A stretch of 64,000 bases of DNA from Janthinobacterium fluminis (GTDB lineage Bacteria; Pseudomonadota; Gammaproteobacteria; Burkholderiales; Burkholderiaceae_D), in NCBI RefSeq assembly GCF_028595325.1, contig NZ_JAQQXR010000003.1:248001-312000 (forward strand). Reading direction: 5' to 3'. Below the pieces are notes generated by a model, which saw only the letters and a list, made by a program, of their open reading frames with translations, was not told where the DNA came from and made no database searches. Each line of letters starts with the position of its first letter. Positions within the stretch are counted from its first letter, which is position 1. This document shows, in pieces, positions 55,922-64,000 of the stretch. Both the position numbers and the translations under genes were made by a program.

Positions 55922-56971
55922 TCAGCAGCCGCACTTTTCCTTCGGCGCCGATTCGAGCGTCGCGGCGCGGGTTTTCAGGCCCAGTTTTTCCAGCAGCGCG
56001 CGGTCGTCCTCGGCTTCCGGGTTGCCGGTGGTGAGCAGCTTGTCGCCGTAGAAGATCGAGTTGGCGCCGGCCAGGAAGCACATCGCCTGCACCGCTTCGC
56101 CCATCTGGCGGCGTCCGGCCGACAGGCGCACGCGCGCCTTCGGCATCGTGATGCGCGCCACCGCGATGGTGCGCACGAACTCGAAGGGGTCGAGCGCGTC
56201 GATGCCGTACAGCGGCGTGCCTTCGACCTGCACCAGGTGGTTGACCGGCACCGACTCCGGGTAGGGGTTCAGGTTCGCCAGCTGGGCGATCAGGCCGGCG
56301 CGCTGCAGGCGCGTCTCGCCCATGCCGACGATGCCGCCGCAGCACACTTTCAGGCCGGCGCTGCGCACCCGGCCCAGCGTGTCCAGGCGGTCCTGGTATT
56401 CGCGCGTCGAGATGACGTTGTCGTAGAACTCGGGCGCCGTGTCGAGGTTGTGGTTGTAGTAGTCGAGGCCGGCGTTCTTCAGGCGGTCGGCCTGGCCCTC
56501 TTCCAGCATGCCCAGCGTGGCGCAGGTTTCCAGGCCCAGGGCCTTCACCTCGCGCACCATTTCCTCGACCTTGTCCATGTCGCGATCCTTCGGGCTGCGC
56601 CACGCGGCGCCCATGCAGAAGCGCGTGGCGCCGCTGGCGCGGGCCTGGCGCGCGGCGTCGAGCACGGTGTCGATGTCGAGGATTTTCTTGGCCTCGACGC
56701 CGGTGTCGTAGCGCGCCGCCTGCGGGCAGTAGCTGCAGTCTTCCTCGCAGCCGCCGGTTTTGATCGACAGCAGCGTGGCCAGTTCGACGTCGCCGTCGGG
56801 GAAGTTCAGGCGGTGGCTTTGCTGGGCCTGGAACATCAGCTCGTTGAATGGCAGTTCGAACAGCGCCAGCACGTCTTCCAGCGGCCAGGTGGCGGCCTTC
56901 GGCAGCGTGATCGCGGGGACCGGGCGGTGCAGTTCGACGGACTTTGTTGCTTGCGTCTGGGTTTCGGACAT
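55922..56971 (-). CDS. bioB: Biotin synthase BioB
   Basis: Radical SAM enzyme that inserts sulfur into dethiobiotin. 349 residues with [10 protein letters not shown] (CX3CX2C), YNHNLDT and [11 protein letters not shown]. Ends [10 protein letters not shown]. The ATG at 56971 (MSETQ) has AAGGAAG upstream and is preferred to the ATG at 56992. Last gene of bioA-F-D-B. Confidence 0.97.
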   Translation of the reverse strand: MSETQTQATKSVELHRPVPAITLPKAATWPLEDVLALFELPFNELMFQAQQSHRLNFPDGDVELATLLSIKTGGCEEDCSYCPQAARYDTGVEAKKILDIDTVLDAARQARASGATRFCMGAAWRSPKDRDMDKVEEMVREVKALGLETCATLGMLEEGQADRLKNAGLDYYNHNLDTAPEFYDNVISTREYQDRLDTLGRVRSAGLKVCCGGIVGMGETRLQRAGLIAQLANLNPYPESVPVNHLVQVEGTPLYGIDALDPFEFVRTIAVARITMPKARVRLSAGRRQMGEAVQAMCFLAGANSIFYGDKLLTTGNPEAEDDRALLEKLGLKTRAATLESAPKEKCGC

Positions 56972-56988
56972 TGTGCTTCCTTCAGCGT

Positions 56989-57783
56989 TCATTTGTGTTG
57001 GTGGTTGCCCGGCCAGTTCGGCAGGCAGGAAAAATTCAGGTACTCGGCGGCCTTGGCGGCGCTCGGCTTTTTCAGCCGCGGCACACGGCCCAGCAGCGGC
57101 GCCGGGATGCGTTCGAGCAGCGCCTCGATGTTCTCGTCGGCGAAGTTCATCGGCATCTCCAACTCGTTTGCGACCCAGCCGGCCAGCACCAGGCCGCGCG
57201 CGACGATGGCTTCGGCCGTCAGCAGCGCATGGCTGATGCAGCCCAGGCGCAGGCCGACCACCAGCACCACCGGCAGTTCCAGCTGGCGCGCCAGGTCGGC
57301 CGTGTCGAAACCGCCCGACAGCGGCACGCGGAAGCCGCCGACGCCCTCGACGACGACGGCGTCGGAGGCGGCGGCCAGCTCCAGGTAGGCCGCCAGGATG
57401 GGCACGGATTCTATCGTCACCCCCTCCAGCGCCGCGGCGATGTGCGGCGCCGCCGCCTCCTTGAGCAAATACGGCGTCGTCAGCGAGGCTAACATACTGA
57501 CGTTGCCGGCGGCGATCAGGCTGTCGGCGTCGTCATTGTGCCAGACGCCGTCGCGCAGCTCGGCGCCGGCGGCCACCGGCTTCATGCCGCAGGCGCGCAC
57601 GCCGGTCTGCACCAGCGCGTGCAGCATCGCCGACGAGGTCAGCGTCTTGCCGATTTCCGTGTCGGTGCCGGTGACGAAGCAGGCGAAGCGGTGCGGCCCG
57701 CCGGCGGCGGCCGGCGCCGGCGCCGTTTGCTCCGCCAGGGCGGGCGCGAGGATGGGGGCGAGAACGGGATCGTCGAGGCTCAT
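56989..57783 (-). CDS. bioD: Dethiobiotin synthetase BioD
   Basis: Forms the ureido ring of dethiobiotin from DAPA, CO2 and ATP. 264 residues; P-loop [34 protein letters not shown]. The roughly 25-residue Ala/Pro N-terminal extension before [10 protein letters not shown] is longer than usual; the ATG at 57783 is the only clear start. One base separates its start from the bioF stop. Confidence 0.95.
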   Translation of the reverse strand: MSLDDPVLAPILAPALAEQTAPAPAAAGGPHRFACFVTGTDTEIGKTLTSSAMLHALVQTGVRACGMKPVAAGAELRDGVWHNDDADSLIAAGNVSMLASLTTPYLLKEAAAPHIAAALEGVTIESVPILAAYLELAAASDAVVVEGVGGFRVPLSGGFDTADLARQLELPVVLVVGLRLGCISHALLTAEAIVARGLVLAGWVANELEMPMNFADENIEALLERIPAPLLGRVPRLKKPSAAKAAEYLNFSCLPNWPGNHQHK

Positions 57784-57784
57784 A

Positions 57785-58969
57785 TCAAGTCCTTTCCAGT
57801 GCGTTGAGCGCGTCGACGAGGCGGGCCACGTCGGCGCTGCTGTGTCCGGCCGACAGCGTCACGCGCAGGCGCGCGGTGCCGGGCGGGACGGTCGGCGGGC
57901 GTATCGCGCCGACCCACAGGCCCTGTTCGTACAGGGCGGCGCCGGCGCGCATGGTTTCGTCGTTGGCGCCGATCAGCAGCGGCTGGATCGGCGTGCGCGA
58001 GGGCAGCCGGGTCCAGCGCCGCAGGCGCAGGCCGGCGTCCATCTGCGCCAGCAGTTGCTGCAGGTGGGCGCGGCGGCGCGCGCCCTCCTCGCCGCCTATC
58101 AGCTCGAGGCTGGTCAGCAGGGCGTGCGCCAGCGCCGGCGCGGCGGCCGTCGTGTAGATGTAGGGGCGGGCCCTCTGGATCAGCGTCTCGATGACGCTCC
58201 GGTGGGCCGCGACGAAGGCGCCGGCGGCGCCGGCGGCCTTGCTCAGCGTGCCCATGTAGACCAGGTGGGGCGAGCGCAGCCCGAAGTGCTCCAGCGCGCC
58301 GCGGCCGTGCGCGCCCAGCGTGCCGAAGCCGTGGGCGTCGTCGACGACCAGCCAGGCGCCGTGCCGTTCGCACAGGGCCAGCAGGGCCGGCAGCGGCGCC
58401 AGGTTGCCGTCCATGCTGAAGACGCTGTCGGTGACGACGATCTTGGTGGCCGAGCCGCTGCCGGCCAGCAGCGCGGCCAGCGCGTCCAGGTCGGCGTGCG
58501 GATAGACCTGGACGGCGACGCGCGACAGGCGCGCGCCGTCGATCAGCGAGGCGTGGTTCAGCGATTCGGAGAAGATCTCGGCGCTCTTGTCGCTGCCGCT
58601 CAAGCCCGTCAGCACGGCCAGGTTGGCCATGTAGCCGGTGCAGAAGTACAGCGCGCGGGCCGATTCCAGGTGCGCGCCGACGAATTCGGCGAGGCGCTCT
58701 TCCAGCGCCGCGTGGGCGCGGCTGTGGCCGCTGATCAGGTGCGAGCCGCCGCTGCCGACGCCGTAGCGCGCGGCGCCCTCCCGCAGCGCGGCGACCATGC
58801 GCGGGTGCCCGGCCAGGCCCAGGTAGTCGTTGCTGCAAAAGGCCAGCAGTTCGCGGCCGTCGACCGTCACGCGCGGGCCGCACGGCGTCTCGACGGTGCG
58901 GCGGCGGCGCGTCAGGCTGCGCTCGTCGAGGGCGCGCAACTGCTGTTCCAGTTTGGCGATCAGCTCCAT
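57785..58969 (-). CDS. bioF: 8-amino-7-oxononanoate synthase BioF
   Basis: PLP enzyme condensing pimeloyl-ACP/CoA with alanine. 394 residues: [48 protein letters not shown] and PLP lysine in [14 protein letters not shown]. Starts 1 bp after bioA. Confidence 0.96.
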   Translation of the reverse strand: MELIAKLEQQLRALDERSLTRRRRTVETPCGPRVTVDGRELLAFCSNDYLGLAGHPRMVAALREGAARYGVGSGGSHLISGHSRAHAALEERLAEFVGAHLESARALYFCTGYMANLAVLTGLSGSDKSAEIFSESLNHASLIDGARLSRVAVQVYPHADLDALAALLAGSGSATKIVVTDSVFSMDGNLAPLPALLALCERHGAWLVVDDAHGFGTLGAHGRGALEHFGLRSPHLVYMGTLSKAAGAAGAFVAAHRSVIETLIQRARPYIYTTAAAPALAHALLTSLELIGGEEGARRRAHLQQLLAQMDAGLRLRRWTRLPSRTPIQPLLIGANDETMRAGAALYEQGLWVGAIRPPTVPPGTARLRVTLSAGHSSADVARLVDALNALERT

Positions 58970-58970
58970 G

Positions 58971-60317
58971 TCAGGCCCCGATCACATGCTCGAAGACGGC
59001 CAGCGTGCGCGCCGCCAGGCCGTCGCTTTCCGCCTCGCTGAGTATGTACGGCGGCATCATGTAGACGGTCGGGCCGATCGGCCGCATCAGCAGCTCCCGT
59101 TCGACGGCGGCGGCGAAGAAGCGCCGCGAAAAGTCCGGCGCCGCGTCGACGGCGTCGAAGGCCCAGATCATGCCGCGCTGGCGGAAATTGCGCACCCGCG
59201 CGTGCCGGGCCAGCGGCGCCAGCGCCCCGGTCAGGCGGGCGGCGCGCACGCGGTTGGCCGCCAGCACGTCGTCTTCCTGGAAGATGTCCAGCGTCGCCAG
59301 CGCGGCGCGGCAGGCCAGCGGATTGCCGGTGTAGGAGTGCGAGTGCAGGAAGCCGCGGCGCACGTCGCTGCTGTAGAAGGCCTGGTAGATCTCTTCGCGC
59401 GTCATCACCAGCGACAGCGGCAGGTAGCCGCCGCTGATGCCCTTCGACAGGCACAGGAAGTCCGGCCAGATGCCGGCCTGCTCGCAGGCGAAGAAGGTGC
59501 CGGTGCGGCCGCAGCCGACGGCGATCTCGTCGAGGATCAGGTGCACCTGGTGGCGCTCGCACAGCTCGCGCACCAGCGTCAGGTAGAGCGGGTCGTGCAT
59601 CGCCATGCCGGTGGCGCACTGCACCAGCGGTTCGACGATGATGGCGGCGATGTGGCGGCCGCGCTCGGCGAACAGGCGCGCCACGTCGGCGGCGGCGCGG
59701 CGCGCCACGTCGGCGGCCGTCTCGTCCCCGGCCGCCTGGCGCGCGTCCGGCGAGGCCACCACGTGGCAGCTGCGCAGCAGCGGGCCGTAGGCGTCCTTGA
59801 ACAGCGCGACGTCGGTGACGGCCAGCGCGCCGATGGTTTCGCCGTGGTAGCTGCCCTGCAGGCAGACGAATTCCTGCTTGTCGGCCTGGCCGCTGTTGCG
59901 CCAGGCGTGGAAGCTCATCTTCAGGGCGATTTCGACGGCGGAGGCGCCGTCGGAGGCGTAGAAGCTGTGGCCCAGCACGTGGCCGGTCAGCGCCGACAGG
60001 CGCTCGGACAGCTCGACCACCGGCTCGTGGGTGAAGCCGGCCAGCATCGCGTGTTCGAGCCGGTCCAGTTGGTCCTTCAGGGCGGCGTTGATGCGCGGGT
60101 TGGCGTGGCCGAACAGGTTCACCCACCACGAGCTGATCGCGTCGAGGTAGCGCCGGCCCTCGTGGTCGTACAGCCAGGCGCCGCGGCCGTGGCTGACGGG
60201 GATCAGCGGCACGTGCTTGTCACCGGGCGCGTGGTGCTGCATTTGCGTGCACGGATGCCAGACACTGCGCAGGCTGCGTTCGACCCAACTTGATTGCTTA
60301 TCTAATTCCAAAACCAC
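58971..60317 (-). CDS. bioA: Adenosylmethionine-8-amino-7-oxononanoate transaminase BioA
   Basis: Converts KAPA to DAPA using S-adenosylmethionine as amino donor. 448 residues; [68 protein letters not shown] and PLP lysine in [14 protein letters not shown]. First gene of the bio group, 6 bp after liuC, so there is little room for a separate bio promoter. Confidence 0.97.
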   Translation of the reverse strand: MVLELDKQSSWVERSLRSVWHPCTQMQHHAPGDKHVPLIPVSHGRGAWLYDHEGRRYLDAISSWWVNLFGHANPRINAALKDQLDRLEHAMLAGFTHEPVVELSERLSALTGHVLGHSFYASDGASAVEIALKMSFHAWRNSGQADKQEFVCLQGSYHGETIGALAVTDVALFKDAYGPLLRSCHVVASPDARQAAGDETAADVARRAAADVARLFAERGRHIAAIIVEPLVQCATGMAMHDPLYLTLVRELCERHQVHLILDEIAVGCGRTGTFFACEQAGIWPDFLCLSKGISGGYLPLSLVMTREEIYQAFYSSDVRRGFLHSHSYTGNPLACRAALATLDIFQEDDVLAANRVRAARLTGALAPLARHARVRNFRQRGMIWAFDAVDAAPDFSRRFFAAAVERELLMRPIGPTVYMMPPYILSEAESDGLAARTLAVFEHVIGA

Positions 60318-60323
60318 TCCAGA

Positions 60324-61109
60324 CTAATTCAGCCAATTCGGCTTGCGCTTTTCGAGGAAGGACTGCACGCCTTCGCGGCCCTGCTCCGACGCGCGGATGT
60401 GGGCGATGCGCTCGGCCGTGTCGGCCAGCAGCGCCTGCGTGACAGGCTGGCCGCCGACCTCGCGCACCAGCGTCTTCGCCTGCCGCACCGCGTTCGGGCT
60501 ATTCGTTACCAATGCCTTGACCAGCTCCGCCGTCCTGGCGTCGAGCGCGTCGGGGGACGCGAGCTCGTGGACGAAACCGATGCGGTGCGCCTCGCGCGCG
60601 GTAAAGCGCTCGGCGGTCAGGAAGTAGCGGCGCGCGGCGTTTTCGCCCATCGCCTTGATGACATAGGGCGAGATCGTCGCCGGTATCAAGCCCAATTTTA
60701 CTTCGCTCAGGCAAAAGTTGGCTGTCTCGGCCGCGACCACGATGTCGCAGGCGGCCACCAGGCCCATGCCGCCCGCGTAGCAATCGCCCTGCACCTTGGC
60801 CAGCACGGGCTGCGGGCACAGGTAGATGGCGCGCAGCATCTCGGCCAGTTGCATGGCGTCGGCCTGGTTCTCGGCGTGCGAATAGCCGGCCATCTTCTTC
60901 ATCCAGTTCAGGTCGGCGCCGGCGCAGAAGGCCGGGCCGTGCGCCGCCAGCACGACGGCGCGCACGCTGTCGTTGCGGCCCAGCCGCTCGAAGGCCAGCG
61001 TGAGGTCGGCGATGCTCTGCTCGTTGAAGGCGTTGCGCACGTCCGGGCGGTTCAGCGTGACGGTGGCGAGCTGCTCGTCGATGCTCAGTGTCAGGGTGTG
61101 GTAGGTCAT
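60324..61109 (-). CDS. liuC: Methylglutaconyl-CoA hydratase (enoyl-CoA hydratase family)
   Basis: Hydrates 3-methylglutaconyl-CoA to HMG-CoA in leucine breakdown. 261 residues, crotonase fold: VTLNRPDVRNAFNEQSI, oxyanion-hole segments GPAFCAGADLNWMKKM and GDCYAGGMGLVAACDI, SEVKLGLIPATISPYV. Assigned LiuC by its place between liuB and liuD. The ATG at 61109 is used; the longer frame overlaps liuB. Confidence 0.92.
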   Translation of the reverse strand: MTYHTLTLSIDEQLATVTLNRPDVRNAFNEQSIADLTLAFERLGRNDSVRAVVLAAHGPAFCAGADLNWMKKMAGYSHAENQADAMQLAEMLRAIYLCPQPVLAKVQGDCYAGGMGLVAACDIVVAAETANFCLSEVKLGLIPATISPYVIKAMGENAARRYFLTAERFTAREAHRIGFVHELASPDALDARTAELVKALVTNSPNAVRQAKTLVREVGGQPVTQALLADTAERIAHIRASEQGREGVQSFLEKRKPNWLN

Positions 61110-61165
61110 CTCTCGGTTCCTATGAAGACGCCGGGGAGTCCGAAACCGCCGGCGTGCCGTGCCAA

Positions 61166-62787
<1,622 letters not shown>

Positions 62788-62788
<1 letters not shown>

Positions 62789-63237
62789 TACTGGTCCTTT
62801 TTTCTGGTCGTCTTGTCCGGGAAACTACCGTCGAGATAAAACCAGCGCAGGCCGCCGTCCGAGGGTTCGCGCAGGAAACGGCTGACCTCATGCAGGCGGT
62901 GGGCGCGGCCGCCGGTCTTGTAGCGGGCCACGAATTCGACGCTGTCACTATTTGCTTCGGTATCGGATTCTGCTTTACGTTGACGTAAACGTAAAGCGGA
63001 TTTTACCTCAAGTCCCAGCCAGCGCAAGCTTTCATCGTCGCTGACGATGGGTTCGGGCGGGCAGGTGCTGGGATGCCAGGTGGCGCGCAGATAGGCTTCC
63101 CGGCCCAGCGTATAGGCGGTATAGCGCGAGCGCATCAGCGCCTCGGCCGTCGGCGCGATGGCGGCGCCGTCCAGGTAGGGGCCGCAGCACGTGGCGAAGG
63201 AGGGGCCGCCGCAGGGGCAGGTCGCGGGAATTTTCAT
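62788..63237 (-). CDS. YchJ family SEC-C protein
   Basis: 149 residues. N-terminal SEC-C zinc motif [18 protein letters not shown], then the YchJ domain ([48 protein letters not shown]). The C-terminal second SEC-C motif of E. coli YchJ is absent. Residues 85-102 ([18 protein letters not shown]) form an unusual polar loop encoded by locally AT-rich DNA that contains a palindrome. The ATG at 63237 is chosen; the stop overlaps the liuB start. Confidence 0.87.
62972..62997 (-). promoter_or_regulatory. ACGT-half-site palindrome inside ychJ, candidate liu operator
   Basis: Outer arms GCTTTACGT (62972-62980) and ACGTAAAGC (62989-62997) are exact complements. Inside, two overlapping 16-bp palindromes are visible: TTTACGTTGACGTAAA (62974-62989) and TTGACGTAAACGTAAA (62980-62995). 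MerR-type LiuR repressors of leucine genes are reported to bind ACGT-containing palindromes of this sort (from memory). On the minus strand TTGCGC (63027-63022), 16 bases, TAAAAT (63005-63000) could be a promoter reading towards liuB. Confidence 0.55.
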
Positions 63238-63446
63238 GGGTGAGCGTCGTCGTCGTGGAATGGCCGTGCGCAATTATCCGCCATAAACGGCGGCGCCGGG
63301 CGGCGCGCGGGCGGGCCCTGCCGGGCGGGGACTGTGGGTTTTTTGCCGCAGATGACTGGCGGTTGGGTATGATCTGTGTCATTTACTGCTGCTGGGCGCT
63401 ACGCGATTCCTCCATCGCCATTACACTAGCGGATAAGGAGAAGTGT

Positions 63447-64000
63447 ATGAACCAGACCAGCTTTGAACTCAAGGTCGACTTAAACGACAATTCGCCTTTA
63501 TACATGCAAATTGCGCGCAAACTCAGCGACGACGTCAAAAGTGGCCGCTACCAGGTCGACCAGGCCCTGCCGTCCGAACGGCTGCTGTCCGAATTGCTGG
63601 ACGTCTCGCGCGTGACGGCGCGCAAGGCCATCGACCAACTGGTCGACCAGGGCCTCGTCGTACGCCGCCGCGGCTCGGGCAACTACATCGCGCCGCGCAT
63701 CGAACAACCGCTGTCGAACCTGTCCAGCTTCTCGGAGCAACTGCAGCAGCGCGGCTACCGCTCCGGCTCGCGCTGGCTCAAGCGCGAAGTGGTCATTGCC
63801 GGCGCCGACGAACAACTGAGCCTGGGGCTGTCGCCGAACACCAAGGTGGCGCGGCTGGAGCGGCTGCGGCTGGCGGACGACGTCGTCATGGCCTACGAAG
63901 TGAGCGTGCTGCCCTACAGCGTCGTGTCGGACCCGGAAGCGGTGGGCGCCTCGCTCTACGAATACCTCAGCAGCATCAACAAAGCGCCGGTGCGGGCGCT
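63447..64000 (+). CDS. GntR/HutC-family transcriptional regulator, 5' part
   Basis: Reading frame open to the window end (184 codons visible). N-terminal winged HTH: SPLYMQIARKLSDDVKSGRY, LPSERLLSELLDVSRVTARK, DQLVDQGLVVRRRGSGNYI. It continues into a UTRA effector domain (FSEQLQQRGYRSGSRWLKRE, VARLERLRLADDVVMAYEVS). This layout fits NagR/YvoA-like regulators of amino-sugar metabolism; the effector is not provable here. AAGGAG at 63435-63440 precedes the ATG. Divergent from ychJ; the 209-bp gap shows no clear operator. Confidence 0.88.
   Translation, partial: MNQTSFELKVDLNDNSPLYMQIARKLSDDVKSGRYQVDQALPSERLLSELLDVSRVTARKAIDQLVDQGLVVRRRGSGNYIAPRIEQPLSNLSSFSEQLQQRGYRSGSRWLKREVVIAGADEQLSLGLSPNTKVARLERLRLADDVVMAYEVSVLPYSVVSDPEAVGASLYEYLSSINKAPVRA

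Overview
The window is about two-thirds G+C and looks like a chromosomal segment of a betaproteobacterium, most likely Oxalobacteraceae (the Massilia/Duganella/Janthinobacterium group). This is inferred from protein character and gene order: cbb3 oxidase with Anr/Fnr, a leucine-catabolism cluster interleaved with biotin genes, and rsmI-lpoA-yraN-diaA-dolP synteny. Nearly all of it is dense core genome. There is no CRISPR array, no recognisable insertion sequence and no prophage.

Region 1 (1-8.6 kb): the 3' part of glrR, an intergenic region with two GlrR-type operators, a nested palindromic structure and a sigma-54 promoter driving a small exported BON protein; bluB; then a ModE-controlled molybdate operon modABC-modE; and a convergent 1145-residue hybrid histidine kinase. 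Region 2 (8.6-23.8 kb): a microaerobic respiration block. fnr converges on ccoNOQPG-fixH, preceded by ccoS, ccoI, a SafE-type membrane protein, hemN and an Aer-like receptor. Two perfect FNR boxes (14791-14804 and 21537-21550) sit at class II promoter positions before ccoN and aer, so the block reads as two FNR-activated transcripts. A PAS-GGDEF-EAL protein follows.

Region 3 (23.8-31.5 kb): small membrane and transport genes, a phage-CII-like regulator, a three-gene group (Q-rich repeat membrane protein, DUF2491/YjfK, PspA/YjfJ-like coiled coil), then ybeD-lipB-lipA. Region 4 (31.6-39.8 kb): an orphan lower-GC gene with a cysteine/histidine cluster, then a Fur-box-controlled run of TonB receptor, NitT/TauT-type ABC transporter and NnrS, followed by a PepSY membrane protein. 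This is probably a metal or metal-chelate uptake system with unknown substrate. Region 5 (39.9-51.6 kb): a thioesterase, an exported truncated haemoglobin, an ECF sigma/anti-sigma pair divergent from a DUF3034 protein, a TlpA thioredoxin, the dolP-diaA-yraN-lpoA / rsmI envelope cluster, a tandem duplication loaded with GGGGTC palindromes, and an 863-residue protein with a complete RING finger and a TerD-like C-terminal part.

Region 6 (51.7-64 kb): tRNA-Pro(UGG), then one leftward run ychJ-liuB-liuC-bioA-bioF-bioD-bioB-liuD-ghrA-mvaB. Biotin synthesis is thus embedded in the leucine pathway whose carboxylase needs biotin. A palindrome of ACGT half-sites lies inside ychJ, upstream of liuB. The window ends inside a GntR/HutC-family regulator. 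Very long antisense ORFs opposite the kinase, ccoI, the TonB gene and liuD-bioB are high-GC shadows.
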